The notes beneath the pieces were generated by a model that saw nothing but the letters and a program-made list of their open reading frames with translations, had not been told where the DNA came from and did not search any database. This document shows, piece by piece, positions 12,243 to 26,521 of a stretch of 64,000 bases of DNA (position 1 is the stretch's first letter; every line of letters begins with the position of its first letter). Origin of the DNA: Patagioenas fasciata (taxonomy: Eukaryota > Chordata > Aves > Columbiformes > Columbidae); the NCBI RefSeq assembly GCF_037038585.1, contig NC_092521.1:107276105-107340104 (forward strand). Reading direction: 5' to 3'. The position numbers and the translations under genes were made by a program.

Positions 12243-15200
12243 TTTCCTTTAGAAAAAAATGTTATATCACTTGTTATATGATACTCTCTCACAAAACATG
12301 TTTTACTTTGACTTTATATTTCTCCTTAGTTTACACAGTGACAATGTATGGTGATATGACAAGCCATTTGCCTGTTCTTTTTCATTTAAATTACAACACA
12401 CAGAACTGTTTAGTTACAACACAAACACCTCATTTAGTAAAAGAAGCAAAGATCTTTTAATATTAAGTAGAAGGTGTTCTTAATGCTTTCCAGAGTAAAA
12501 ATACCATAAAATAAATAGAACAGATTGACTAATAAAACATATTGCTTGACATCTGTAACATGCCAGAACTTAACATACATTATATATAACTAAAATATTA
12601 ATTGAAATGAAAACTACATTTTCATGTTTGAAAGATCTTTTCTAAACTAAAATGTTGCAAAGAACTTTTTCTTCTCAAAATTCCTTTTTACAAGAAATAT
12701 TCACATTGGAACTCAGAAATCAGTTTCTAAATGCTAGCATTTCATTAAATAGAAAGTTTGAGTTTGAGCTCTTCTCTAAAGAGGCACATGCTAATTGTGC
12801 ATGATCCAACCTTTCTACTAAGTGTGAGTTGATGTTCATTTTAAGACCCTTCCTTGTGAAGAAGCACTTCTCAAAAGATGATTGCAGCGTTAACCTTGAA
12901 ACTGCCTGCTGAACAAACAAATTTTAATTCAAATGTGCCTTCAGAATTGAGCACAGATTAATCACTAACAGCGATTAACAGGAAACATACTTTCAGAGAG
13001 GAGGTCAGGAGTAAAAAGGGTCAAAGGCAAACTATAGAAATGGGGAATCCTTCCCCATAGACTTTGTTCTGAATTTTTTTGTTGGTTCATGTACAGTCAA
13101 GACTTTATTGAAGTTGTTCATTACAAAAGCAGATAATGTAAGAAAATGTAACTTAGTATGTTAAGTTATAACTAGTGTTACTCAGTCTCCAGATTTTCTG
13201 GGTCATCAAAGTGACTCCCAGTACTACAGCAAGTTTTTAATTTTTTTCCCCAATTCTTTCATTTGCACCAACTTTAAGATGCTATAATTTCATCAATTTC
13301 AATACTGAAGTATCTGCTTTGTAATGATTTTTAAAAAGCAAAATCAGGTTCCCTGAATAATCACAAATTTAATTTTTGGTGAAGATCCAGCATTTAGAAG
13401 AAAATTAATGTTGGCCAACATGCACAGGCAACTTGACTGCTGTGCATAAAAAACCTAGTAGTCTGATTATGACGTTTATGTTTCCTGCGTGCTGTTCTGC
13501 TCTTAACCATCCATGTCTCATTATGTTTCTGAATCTCAGGAAAAATTCAATGATTATGCCTCCCTGAGGTCTTGATCTTCTGCTCGGCCTCAGGTTATTT
13601 TAGTTATCAAAAGATTACATTAATTCACGTCCTTTGTTCAGCTGACATTTATTTTATAATTTCCAGCCATGTCCAATGATTTGGGAACAAGACTTTCCTT
13701 TTAGCAGAAACTGATTTAATTGAATGCTTCTCATAAAGGCAATTCAGATGCTTTGTGGAATCTCTCTCCTAAGTTACGCATATGTCCACAGGTTTATGTC
13801 TAGAAACAGCAGTCTGTCCCCACACATTACACTCTGCATGCTACTGAAAAGTTTACCTGTATGAATTCCATCTTCATTTTTCCTTTCCACGTCTCTGAAC
13901 GGATTCATTTTCATAGCATTGCATTGGTTTGTGTTGTTATATGGACTACAAGTAGTTTTATTTCCCTGAAGGTTTTAGAATATCCTTATCACAAAAATCA
14001 GAAAAGCCTCCTCCCGTTCTTTTGGCTATATCTATATTACAGTTCCCAACCTTTGAGTCACCATCAGAATTACTTACTTTTTCTTTCTGGCAACTGTCTT
14101 CCACTTCTCAGCTCATACATGTAATTGGGCTGATGGCCTACTTTGCTCTCCTCAGGGTTTTGTTTTGGTTTTTTTCCTATTGTGTCTTGTCAAAGTAGAG
14201 TGTAATTGTAGTGGATTGTAAGTGTTGTCTGTCTTTCGTTCTTCCTACACCTATTTACCATCCTTGGAGCCACATGCATTCGTGTGTAATTAATGTTTCA
14301 CTGTGGTTTTATTTGCTGTGTCTTTCCCAAGGCTCATTTCCTTGTTTAAGCTTCCTGGTAGAACAGAAAGTAAATGCTCTGTCCATATAATTTTTCCCCA
14401 AATCTTTTAGAAATAACAGACACTGTCAGGTTTGTATTTTTGATAATCTTAGAGTCTGCAGAGGTACAGGAGAGCTCTCAATCACTGAGCCGTTGAAGAT
14501 TTTTTTTTCTAAGTTCTAAAATTTTTTCTTTATCACTTAATAAATGCTACCCCCCAGAAATATACAATCCACACATCTTAACCAACTTCTCTATCAAAGA
14601 GACTCATAGTTGAACTAGTTCAGAATATCACATGGGCGAGTTACATGTAACTAAAATGCATTTTTTTGTGCCTTGAGGACCTTGTTGAATGAATACCTAA
14701 TGTGGTCCATGAACAGCAAGAACTAAAGGCTCTAAAAAAGCAGCTTCTAGAAAGTTCTGCACTGACAGGCTGTGTCCCTCTTAGATGCAAATATAAATTT
14801 GTGGCTGCTTTCAAGGTTTCCCAGTGTCTCTACCCTGTGCTGGAAGAGAAACACAATGTTTGAACACTTTGACAAAAATTATATTGTGAAGTTGGCCGTT
14901 TTCAGCACAAAAATTGTAATTTTGTAAAATCTGAAAATTCATCATTCTGAATTTCTAAGTAAGAAACCTTCAGAAGTGCACAGGAAGACAAAAAGGAGGC
15001 AAAGCTTTTTTAATAGAACTAACATGTTTTACCTATGACTACATGCCATACTGGCAAAAATATAACAAAATTTAGTATTGGCATGTGATTTGCATACCTG
15101 TGTTGATCTTCCTCCAAAGATCGCTATTGATTATGAAGAAGTAATTTTGCCTTTATTTTGTCAAAGCCTTCATGATCCCTGATGGAAAGTACTTGGACTG

Positions 15201-18200
15201 ATAGTTCTTGAACTTGTCGTCCATACATCCTAACCATTATGGGCTCATATTCAGGCAGTTCTGAACATTGATTAAGCAAATCCAGTTTGGACGTGTTATT
15301 TTAAAATATGTGCCTTTATTTTTCTTTCTGCTATGAAACTTCCATACAAATAAATTATTTTTGATGTCTGCCTGAGTTTTAGATAAGAAAAAAATGATAA
15401 CTAGCTAAATTCTGAATGCTATGCCCAGAACTGATGATAATCCCTGGATTATAAATATTGGGAGCTGTTTTTTTAAAAAATGTTCATCTCTACAAACTCC
15501 AGTATTGCCCTCGGAAAATGTATCAACTTGGCTAGATGTGGAAGGAATATGACTTGCCATAACTCTTGTTTGAAAGATTTTTGTTTGTTATATAAAAAAG
15601 GTATTGTTTCAAATGAATTGTTTTTATAAATACATGACATCACATAGAAGTGCTTAATTGACCTAAATAGATGTCATATACCTTTTTTTTAATTCCTAAA
15701 AAGACAGTATGTAGTCTCCTGCAATAGTATATAAGATATATGGTTATGTTCCATTACTGATTCTTAGTTAGCAGAAACTGAGTTACAAAATATTATAAAC
15801 AAATCAGCACTGCAGACCTAGCTATCTATTGGAGACAATTTTTTTTCTCATATTCTGCTATGCCTTTTGAAGATAGATAGAAATTAACTATTAGCCTGTG
15901 TTTCAGTATTACAGCTATAAGTACAGAGCATAGAAAACTAGGAATTGCATTACTAGTGACATCATATAGTATTTATGGGTTACTTTCCTTTTAAGTCATT
16001 AGGAATACATTTCCCCACAAAAATTATGTATTATGTTTATTGTAGCTTAAGATATAATTATAAAGTTATTCTCAAATGAAGGATTAAACCCAAGGAATTC
16101 AGACTTAAATATCCATGAAGTTGCAGTATACAAAGAATAGCAATCTATATTCTACCTTGAAGAAACATACTAAAATAAACACATTATTATGAAAGCTTTT
16201 TCTTATTTATGGTTCTGGAAGAAATGTGATTTCTAAAATAATTTTAGTAGAGACTATAATATACATTTTCTTTCTCTTTTTATTCTTGAAATAGAATCTT
16301 TTCAAATATGGAAGCTTACTTCCTTAAATATTCCCCATAAAACAATATTTCCTGTGTCTTTAGCTGTACTTTTTTAACGTACAGTAGATCTGCTGAGTTT
16401 TGTAACTAATAGCTACACAAGTAATAGCTAATAGCTAATTTTGTAACTAATAGCTAAGTAATTTTGGAGACATATGCTCCTTTGGTCTTATAAACCAATG
16501 TGAAAAACCTTGTATTTTATCTGCTGAGCCCACCGATGCTTTTTTAGTTAATAATGACCACAGTTCTGTATCAAGGCATTTGTGAGCAGTGATTTGCATT
16601 CATATTCACTCCATATATTTTAATGGGCTTCCCAGAAGCAAAAGGGCACAGTGTCTATCTGGGTGAGACTGTAAAACAGGGTCAGCATGCATAACATGGG
16701 CAAAGTATTATTGCGCCAAGAACTTTAACTAGTTTTAACTTACCTGGGGCATTAAAGATGAGCAATATGCTTGTTCCAGTTCCAAGGCTTTGCACAACTG
16801 TGCCTTTTGTTTACATTTCTTTCTCTCATATTGCTCAGGGTGCCAACACCTCTCCTACCTGACTCAGAAGCCTGTTCTTTATCTGCTCTTTTTTCACCCT
16901 TCACACACACTCCAAAGCTTGTGTCTTGTTCTGTGTTGCCCAATTGGCTTGGGAGAGGGCAAACAACAATAACAACAAGAAAAAAAAAAAAGCCTCTAAA
17001 AAAAATCTTCTGTCAGTCCCTTCTCCCCACTCATTTTCAATCTCCAAGAGGCCCAGTTGTTCCACACATCATTTCAGCTTTCAGCATCCACACCTCCCCA
17101 GCCCTGTGCTCACCCCACTCAGTTCTGCTGGCACTGTGTTGACTGGCAGGCTGCGCTGCTCATGGTGGGGGTATGGTTATCTCTTTGTCAAAGATACCCT
17201 GTGCTCACTCTTCTTATGATGTCAAACCACCAAACTACTGATACTAAGAGGCTCAGATGGCAAGTAGTTTCTCTGATGTTTTCCAGGGGAGAAAAGGAAT
17301 GTCACATCTTCTGATTTCTCCTTAGCTGAAGGTAAAGTATGTAGCAGTTTCAGGGAATGCCTGTTTAGAGCCCATTAGTATCTCCTCAGTTTGCCTTGGC
17401 ATGAAAATGCATAGTGGAAATTCTCTATTTTTTTACAAGGTGCAGATTTTATTTTGGTTCGCAGGCCTGAATTTGGACATTACTTTATGGACTCTTGAGG
17501 TTCGGGTATTGGAGAGGAAACACTGAAAATGGTTGCCTAACTTAACTCTAAGTATTCATGGTAATCCAACCTTATTGTAGTGTTTTCTGATGTGTTTTGT
17601 AGGAAAAGACCACAGAGGCTTTCTAAAAATCCTTCTAAATGATTTTTGGAGGCCTACACTGCTTTGAATTGCATAGAAAACATCAGTAACTAGGACACAA
17701 ACTCATTTTTCTGCTTTTCAGCTTCTGATAAAACCTTACTTAAAATGAGCCATTTCTTACCTCTCAAACCTTTCCACCTGTCCAGATAAAGAATTCCTAC
17801 AACCTAAGGAACCCTATCATGAAGGCAAACCTGTCCCCAAATAGCTGTTCTCTACTGAAAAGACATTCTCTATCTGACATGGAGAGGTGCTATTTTTACC
17901 CACACAAATTAAAATTACTTAAAAGCATTTAAGAGTGCCTAAACTCTGTTGAGAGGACCCATGGAAAGCTCAGGAGGATTTTATTAGGACGATTCTCTCA
18001 TGGTCTTCTTAGGGACCTTACAGAGCCTCCTTTGATCGAATCTGTGCCACACCTTGGCAGCCAACTCTTGCTCAAGCTCTTTGCTGCTGTTGGCTCTACT
18101 TAAGTACAGGGAGAGGGAGAAAGACAAGATAGTATAGGAAGGCATGGGAGAGAATGCTGTAGAAAGGGGAGAACTGCCAGGAAGCAGGAGTGGTGGGGTC

Positions 18201-20206
18201 TGGATATTTTATTTGGTCTGGTAGCAAATAGGTTTTGAAGGTTTTGTCCATAGCTATTTGAATATCACTGACTTACTAAAGTTTCCAACTTTCAATGACT
18301 CTCGTTCATATAAACTTCTTTTTGATATATAGGTGAATATAATAATTTTGCCCTCCGAGAAGAGTGTATTTGAAATGCTAGACTAAAATCTACCTATTCA
18401 GCTCTTATATAGCTTTGAATAAAGTGTTCCTGCAAAACAAATACATATATGATGCTTTTCTATCATGCAACTAACTTGTTAAAATACTCTGTCTAGGTAT
18501 ACTGCCCTAGCATACAATACACTTAACAATTTGGTTCATTTAATTCCATATCAAGAATACTGCAAAAGAGTATTGCCACCAACTTAGAAGCTTTAAGTGC
18601 CTATTTGTCAAAAAGAGAGGAAAACCTTTTACATTGTTTTCTCCAGTATGACAAATTTTGTTTACTCTTGGAAACTGTATTATTTATATACCAGGTGAGC
18701 ACCATTGGCACAACTTCAGCTATCAGATATGCTGTAAATACTGCAGATCCTTCAGGACAGTATCTTTAAGATCTCTCTACTAGCAACAATGAGCATGTGA
18801 AGACATGCTTTCATGTGCTGGTTTGTCTCTATTTCTGCTGTATATGTGAACTCATAGTCATTCTTTTAAAAAATGTCTGAGTTTTCAAACTTTTTTTATT
18901 TGGCTTGCTACATGAAGACATCTGTTTCCTTCCAAAGATTTCCACTTTTCCAATGAAGAGCTGACAATGAGACTGTGGCCCCACAATCTTTAATACTGGA
19001 GCAAAGTATTTCTGCCATCTGTGGCAATGCAAGTTTGACCAAGATTTCATGTGAACCCCCAATCACACCCCATCCAAATTAGCATGACAATTCCTGTGCA
19101 AATCAGCATTCAACAAGGGACTAATGCCCCATGTCCCAGCATGTATTGTGTCCACTTTAGTTCATTTATTTTGTTTGTTACTTATGTTTATTCATGAGAA
19201 CGTTAACTCTGCTGCATTGTGGGGATGATTCCCAAGGAAGACGGCTTTCTGATTTTAAAAGCATACTAGGAGCCACCACTGTGCCTGGGGAATAAGAATT
19301 TACAATGTGGAGAAGTCAGGTGACTGGAGATGACAGGATGTGTAGACACACTCCTTGGGATGGCAAGCAGACCCACTGAAGATGATCATTCCTTGCAGAT
19401 TAATATTCCACTGGGCAGTGAGAAATCAATCCATTCTATTGCCAGTCAGCAAAATCTCCCTTCAAGCCAAGAGACCCCCAAACGCACAATCTGATGTTTT
19501 TATTGTACATTGTATTTGCAGATGCAGTGTAGTCACAGACTTGTGCAGTTAAACATAAAGAGGGTGCTATTTCCCTGGCTAATGCTTGGGTTTTTAATCC
19601 CTAATGCTACAGGTGAGATTAGAAGCATGATTACCTGTTTTCTGGAAGCTGCGAGGAAGATGGATAAAAGCCATTGCTCTTTTCATTAAAATCTCTTTGG
19701 AGTAACAAATGCCTGATTCATTGTCAGTGCCAGCATCTGCATTCTGAAGATTGCTACCATCTTGCTCAGGCCTACTGGCATGATGAGGTTGGCCATGTGT
19801 GTCAGGCTTTCACGGTCATTTTGAGAGATATAGATCCATAAAGTGGGAGTAGTTTCCCACAGTTCAAGAACTCTGTGTTTCTAGAAAACTACTTTCTGAC
19901 TCTGGCCCGCTCAGATGCAGTTGTCTGACCATTGTGCTCATGCTTTCCACTTTCTTAAGAGGGGTGTATTCTCATTACACAAAACACAGTCCCAGATGCT
20001 ACCCAGGAATCCAGCTGGTATCTGAAATCTCCCAGCTCGGGCTGCAGCCAGGCTCCCTGGGAGGCATGGGGCGCCAACTGTGGTTCCTCTAGGCTGACCT
20101 CAGATTCTCAACTCTTTTCTCTGTGCATGCTAATGTGTCTGTGATAGATGGGATGTCTTCTTTTCACTGAGGACCCCTGCACAGATGCTTTTTTCAGAAT
20201 CTGACC
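12243..20206. other. Intergenic DNA, no gene seen
   Basis: About 8 kb of AT-rich unique sequence with few repeats. The only local structure noted is a 41-bp-spaced direct repeat at 16398-16456 and a CAA/A-rich tract at about 16960-16992. Open frames are short and featureless. A stretch this poor in repeats could include conserved non-coding elements, but that cannot be judged without an alignment. Confidence 0.65.
16398..16456. repeat. Short direct repeat, 18 bp spaced 41 bp
   Basis: TTTTGTAACTAATAGCTA occurs at 16398-16415 and again at 16439-16456. Extra copies of the core TAATAGCTA lie between them (16422-16430 and overlapping 16429-16437). It looks like a small local duplication with internal slippage. 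Confidence 0.85.
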
Positions 20207-20208
20207 AG

Positions 20209-21830
20209 ATCATAGAATCACAGATCACAGAATGGTTAAGGTAGGAAGAGACCTCTGAAGATCATCTAGTCCTACCCACCTGCTAAAGTCAGTATACCCG
20301 GAGTAGATTGCACAGGAATGTGTCCAGGTGGGTTTTGAATGTCTCCAGAGAAGGACACTTCACAGCCTCTCTGGGCGGCCTGTTCCAGTGCTCTGTCACT
20401 CTCAAAGTAATGAAGTTTCATCTTATATTCAGATGGAACCTCCTATGCTTCAGGTCAACCTGTTGTCGACCTGAACTCCCAAGTCCTTCTCAGCAATGTT
20501 GCTTTCCAGCAGGTCTGCCCCTAAGCTGTACTGTGCCTGGGTTTTTCCTACCCAGGTAAAGGACTCTACACTTGCTCCTGTTGAACTTCATTAGGTTCTC
20601 CTCCGCTCAGTCCTCCAGCCCGTCTAGGTCTTGCTGAACGGCAGTACAACCTTCCAGTGTGCCAACCCTTTCTCCCAGTTTGGTATCATCAGCAAACTTG
20701 CTGAGGGTGCACTCACTGTCTTCATCCAGGTCATTGATGAACAGGTTGAACAGGACTGGACCCAGTACTGACCCTTGGTCAACCCCACTAACTACAAGCC
20801 TCAAACCAGACTCTGCACCATTGATCACAACCCTCTGAGCTCTGTCATCCAGCCAGTTCCGGTCCGTCTCACTGTGCATTCATCCAGGCCACACTTCCCG
20901 AGTTAGCCTAGGAGAATGTTGGGAGTGACGGTGTCAAAAGCCTTGCTGAAATCAAGGTTGACAACATTCACTGCTCTTCCCTCATCTACCCAGCTAGTCA
21001 TACCATCATAGAAGGGGACCACGTTGGTCCAACATGATTTCTGCTTGGCAAACCCATGGTGTTTACTCCTGACAATCTACTTTTCCTCCACATGCTTGGA
21101 GATAATGTCCGTAATAAGTTGTTCCATCACCTTTCCAGGGATGAAGGTGAGGCTGACTGGTCTGTAGTTTCCTGGGTCATCCTTCTTGCCCTTTTTGAAG
21201 ACTGAAGGGATGTTGGCTTCCTTACAGTCTTCAAGTACCTCTCCTGTTCTCCAAGACATTTCAAAGATGACAGAGAGTGGCTTAGCAATAACACCTGCCA
21301 ACTCTCTCAGAACTCATGGGTGCATCCCATCAGGGCCCATGTATTTCTGGATGTCCACTTTGTCTAAACAATCTCTAACCTCTTCTTCCTCAATCAAGGG
21401 AAAGTCTTCCTTTTGCCAGACTTTCTCTCCTATTTCTAGGGTCTGGGATACCTGAGGGCTGGTCTTAGCAGTAAAGATGGAAGAAAGAAGGCATTCAGTA
21501 ACTCTGCCTTCTTTGTATCATCTGTCACCAGGGTACTCTCCTCATTCGGCACTGGACCTACATTTTCCCTAACCTTCCTTTTGCTGCTGATATACTCGAA
21601 GAAGCCCTTCTTGTTGTCCTTGACATCCCTGGCCAGATTTGCTTCCAAGTGGAGCTTGGCCTTCCTCACTACATCCTTGCATACTCTAACAGGCTCCTTA
21701 TATCCCTCCAAGGTGGTCTCTCCCTTTTTCCACATTACATAAACATCCTTCTTCTACCTGAGTTCCTTACTCATCCATGCTGGCCTCTCAACCCCTTTAC
21801 TTGATTTCTTCCTCACAGGGTCCAATGCCT
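20209..21830 (-). mobile_element. CR1 LINE, minus strand, 5'-truncated with internal deletion
   Basis: The 3' terminus lies at about 20209 (TCATAGAATCACAGATCACAGAATGG, read on the plus strand). Going 5' on the minus strand it has the ORF2 tail (20300-20455), then an abrupt jump to the GEKDLG-type segment near 20458-20490. Some 400 bp of the thumb region is missing compared with the copy at 57.1-57.5 kb. The reverse transcriptase palm follows (about 20607-20879, containing [11 protein letters not shown] and FADDTKLG), then the fingers (21077-21301, DPGNYRPVSLT), then the linker between endonuclease and RT (21436-21735, DVKDNKKGFFEYI). The 5' edge near 21830 is approximate. Frameshifts separate these segments, so the copy is dead. 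Confidence 0.93.
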
Positions 21831-24009
21831 CTGTGCAGACCAGTTGAGATCATGGCAAATAGTGCCTGAAGAAAATGGTACAAAATCACTTTGGGGCCAG
21901 CTCTGACTGATCAGTGATGCTGTGCTGTAGTTTAACTTAGACGAGACAATTTGCCACAGTTTGTGGAGATCTGCGTACAGGGAAAGAAACATTCAAGGTG
22001 AAAGAGTGACTGGATGAAACAAAGTATATTATCTCTAGACTGTACATCAGGAAAGGCAGTGACATCTAAGGACAGTGATCTCGTAGCAGTAAGACTAAAA
22101 AGGGTTAGAACACCTTGAAAATCTTGAGATAAATGTGCACTCATAGAGCAATACAGAAATGCAATGCCTACTCAATAATAAATTCTGCTGGACTCAGTAG
22201 CAGATTCAGAATTTTTAAATAACTTTAAACTATGACTGTGGCCCTGTTTTATTTTCTGTTTGCATTACATGCAACAGAATCCAACAAAAGGATCTCTCAA
22301 AATTACTTCATCAGTAATTCACCATAGCCTAAACAAAGTTAAGTTCCCACACATACCAGCATCAAGGTGGGTGAAACTGTTCTGAATTGCTAAAATCATT
22401 GCATTTTCCTTGTAGCCACCATAGGAAATGCTTTGCAACTAGTACTAGTACCCAAAGGACTTCAGGGGAGACATTCTGTACCATGGCCCAGAAACTGATG
22501 CCCAAAAAAGTGATTTCTTGTCTCAAAGGGACTGGTCCTCCATCACTGAAGTGAGTGTTCACATCAAGACTTCGCTATATAAAATATATGAAAAAAATAC
22601 ATGAAATGTATGAACTGTGCCCTAAGATGACCACAATCCTGTATCTTGTTAAATTAAAATCACTAGTATGAATTTTGGCCTCACTGTTTTAATTGAGAAC
22701 TGGTATCGGTGCAGCACAAAGTGAAGGGCAGCTGAAGGCTTAGCAAGGGCACATATTAAGACATGTAGAGTACCACTGGATTTCCTTGTTAGCCAGGTCA
22801 CAGAAGGTACATCATGACACAATGAGTCAGAGATTGAATCCCAAGCTGTGTTTAAGGATAACTTCTCTAGAAAATCTATTTTGCCTTCTGCACAGCTGAA
22901 AAACACCTGGTAAGCAGTGAGAAAGGCAGTTTCAAGCAACTTAAGTCCGTTCTTCTGATCCTGGGCCATCTGGGGACTGTTTAGCCCTCTGTATAATTCA
23001 AATAAGCCTTAGGCTGTGCTTTCTGCCCTGTGCTGACATGTCTTCTTCAGAAAAGGTGGAGAGAGCAGGTGGTAGAGAGTAGGCATAGCCCTGCTTGGAT
23101 TCTCCTTTGTTTGGAACAGCAGAGCTGCAGGGCAGCTCTCCACCTGCTTTTGTGCTGTTAAGGCAAATGTTACAGTAAGTGTTGAGTCTGCTTTGCATGG
23201 AGTAATCAGTTAACTTCAGAGATCTATTTATTTATTTTAGCATAAAAGACGTTTGAGAGCTTCTGATCTAGATGGGTCATGAGTCAACAAATGCTTTATT
23301 TATTCCAGTATCATACCATGTTGCTGCCCTGGGCTTCTTTCTGATCTTAGGTACTTTAAGGGGAGTTCTGATAGATTGGCAGCTTTCAAGATGGGCAACT
23401 CAAACGAAAGAAGAAAACTAATGAAGGCACAGCATACTCATTCAGCATAATTGACATCTGTAGCAGTTAACTGCTGGAGATGAGAAGTAAATAAATCTCT
23501 GTTTTATGACTACACAGAGATTAGCAGAATTACAAAGCAAAGTCTGTTTCACATAATGGCCAAGGAACAGGCACAAATTGATTTTGATTTGCATTGTAAA
23601 TAATTTTGCACTGCTTTCCATAGCTCTTGTAAGACAAGGAGCTGGGCTTGGTCCAAGATGCTTTCAACTTTTCTTTCTCCAGTTACGTAGGTTTAAAGTG
23701 CAAAGAATGACTAACCCATCAAAAGGACTTTGCTTTAGTCTCTGACCAGAGACTCAACTCTGACCAACCATAGTAACAAAGTTTATTTATAAAATACATT
23801 TTGTTGGAGAAGTTCAGCAACGTCTTAGTAAATCAAGCAGAAAAGGCTTGCAATATGTTAACAGGCCCTTGCAGGAAGGAGAGAGCTAAGACAGTTGATT
23901 TTTCCTCTGCTATTTTTAAAGCATCAGTTGCACAAAGAAAAAAAACTGTGTACTTTTTACTTAGGCTGAACTTCACTGCCATTAATATTGTAAAGTCAGT
24001 CATCCTACT

Positions 24010-24060
24010 GGTGCTGAAATGGAGGCACCTCAGCCATTGAAATCAATGGGAATCTGTTCA
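24010..24060. repeat. Possible fragment of an ancient amniote repeat
   Basis: The near-palindromic block CCATTGAAATCAATGGG preceded by a GGAGGCACCTCAG block resembles a widespread old reptile/bird interspersed repeat, in which a 'taggcacct' block is followed by a 'ccattgaaatcaatggg' block. Recognition is by motif memory alone. Confidence 0.3.
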
Positions 24061-26480
24061 TGTACACAAGTAGGCTTGAGGTTGAAGAAGAATCAGGCAC
24101 CATATGTCTCATCTATTATTCTCACTCTCTAAATATAGCCCATGCTATTTCTCAGAAGCTATGTGATGGGCTTATGCAAGTTGGGCACCCTTCCAATCTG
24201 ATGTCATCACATGGGACATCCTGCCTGTCACAGTGGAGGCCTTGTCCAGCCAGCTGCCCCTGCCATTCCCCTGCAAGTGTATCCTCCTGGAAGTGGGGGC
24301 CAGCTTTTGCTACCATACTCAGGATCTCTTCTCATGGTTCTGCTTTGCCTTCCTGAAACATGAATATTCTGAGGGACTTTGGAGTGTACTGAAAACCACT
24401 GGAATTGCTGGGAACAAAGGCAGCCTGTTAGCTTCCCTCAGCCCAGATGTCAGGATGAGTTCATTATAAACTCCTTGCCCCCCTCACGGAAATTCCTGTC
24501 AGGAAGAGAAGTTGGAAAGGGGCCCAAGTAGCTCCTCCAAAGACTATCCACAGATTGGCAGCCCCAAGTGTTCACTACTTATAAATTAAGCCTATGAATC
24601 CACGTAGTTACTACAAATAATCCATCTGGGTGTCTTTCTATTTGTCTTTCATTTTGAGGGGCACGACAGGTATGTGTCACGCCATAATTTTTTGGCCAAG
24701 CAGTCTTTTTTTTTCAAGAGAACATAATATGAGTTCTCTGCATAACAACTTGACTCCAGAAGCTGAAATGCTAGAGAACAAAAGCACTCCACTTAGGATT
24801 CTCATGCATCTGTGAAAATTGATTACCATAGTCATGGCTAGTGCTTCAGTACAGTCTCCTGTTGCCAGGCAATCAACTTGTAACTAATTGTGCTAATCAG
24901 AAGAACCCTAGTAGAAAGTGGCTGGCTGCCCTTTGCTAGCTAAAGGCTTGCATATTTGAGAGTAGGAGACATACTTAAATCATCACTAAATAGCTCAGCT
25001 TTTTACTTTTCAATCCAATGGGAAGCCTACAATATAGATTCAAAAAGCCATCTGGAGAAGTATCTTGTGGAGACATCGTCTGACATGAGACACAATCTTA
25101 TGTATACAGTATGTGTATTTGGTCTTATGTAAAATTGTTAATTTACATAACAATACTTTTTAAAATTTAAAAATACCCTTTCTTTCTGGTAGTATAATTA
25201 AAATACGCATTTTAAAACAAAGCAACCAACTATTCTTAAATCAGAAATGTCCATGTCTGACAAAGTGTAAATAGCTCTTGATGGAATCCTTGATCCTGCA
25301 TTTATCCTTAATTTCCTGCATCCTAGAAATCCTGTATTTATCCTAGATGCCTTTTACACACTGGAACAGCATCTTTTGTACTTTTTGTTAAAAGCTGAGG
25401 AGTAAGAGAATTTTGAGAATGAATTGTCTAGTTCTAGTTTAGTTATGTTTGGAGTAGGAGCAATTTCCCTACCATGACTTCAATGCAGTAAGATCTATCA
25501 TGTTTCACTTGAGAAAACTCCATGAACAAACACAGGCTTTAGCAACCTCTAGTGTTTCAAGTGTAGTGCTGTGATCTCAGTTTGCTCCAGAAGGATGTTA
25601 TGGCTGCAGTGAAACCCTGTAGGCAATCATATGAGCCACCAAAAAAAGCAGAAAATTGAGAATGGAATAGTAAAATTGTGGGGAATATGCCCTTGCACTG
25701 TAGAAGGAGTTGTGTAATTTATATCGAAAAGAAGCAAAAAACTGAAGGAACTAGAGGTGGCATTATGTTTTCAGATGTGAAGAGCTGCAAAATCAAGCAA
25801 TTCTTACAAATGTGTGGCTAAAAATCAGCATATTTTCAGAATAAATACGTTAAAAAATAGGTCTTAATAGTTCTCACTGCAGCACGGCTGAGGAAAAGGG
25901 AGAGAAAACTAGTGTGAAGTGTGGGGTCTTTACTGAGAGAGAATTAGTGGCCCAGGATAAGAGAGAGAGATGAAAAAAAAAAAAAGTGGAAATGAATGCA
26001 CATACTTGCCACTTTCATCCAGGACTGCACTGAGGAGAAGAAACTCTCAATATCGCAAATGTCCTTAGAGGTGATGGGTTTTGGTCTGACAGAGTGCCAC
26101 AAAGCAAATCATGACTTTGAAAGAACTTTCCAAAGGGTAGACTCTACTTTGATGCATCATCAATATAATATATGCAGTATATTGACTGATTTTACTGTGT
26201 ATACACCACCAGTAGTGAGAGAGCTCATTATCAAGGGATCTGAGAATATTCTACTCTGACATATACTGTGATACTCTTACCTGTTCCCTCTAAGCCTCCC
26301 TTCTATTCTATGAGCACTAACCCTTCAGCACGTGGCATTGTTGCCATCCCATTGCATTTTCATAAGCACAACACAGGGCAGGAACGCTTTTCATGCAGAG
26401 TACAAGACAGCTTTCAGAGTTTTTCATTCTCACTTTCATGCCTGACGGCACTTTTCTTCTTTTTTTTTATCCCTGTTACT

Positions 26481-26482
<2 letters not shown>

Positions 26483-26521
<39 letters not shown>
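26483..26521. repeat. 39-base poly-T run
   Basis: A pure T run of 39 bases, preceded by shorter T runs at about 26459-26469. It could be a mutable mononucleotide tract, or the poly-A tail of an old minus-strand retrocopy. I found no recognisable retrocopy body to the right and no target-site duplication. Confidence 0.95.

Noticed and set aside
15431-15480. C/D snoRNA-like ATGATGA/CTGA signals, also near 35695
   Set aside because: Box motifs this short occur by chance in AT-rich DNA. There is no host intron, no terminal stem and no proper box C'/D' spacing.
16771-17314. Cluster of overlapping plus-strand frames up to 123 codons
   Set aside because: Three different frames are open over pyrimidine-rich sequence and carry no domain; the pattern fits low stop density rather than coding.
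26483-26521. T39 run as the poly-A tail of a minus-strand processed retrogene
   Set aside because: No gene-like sequence lies to its right and no target-site duplication was found.
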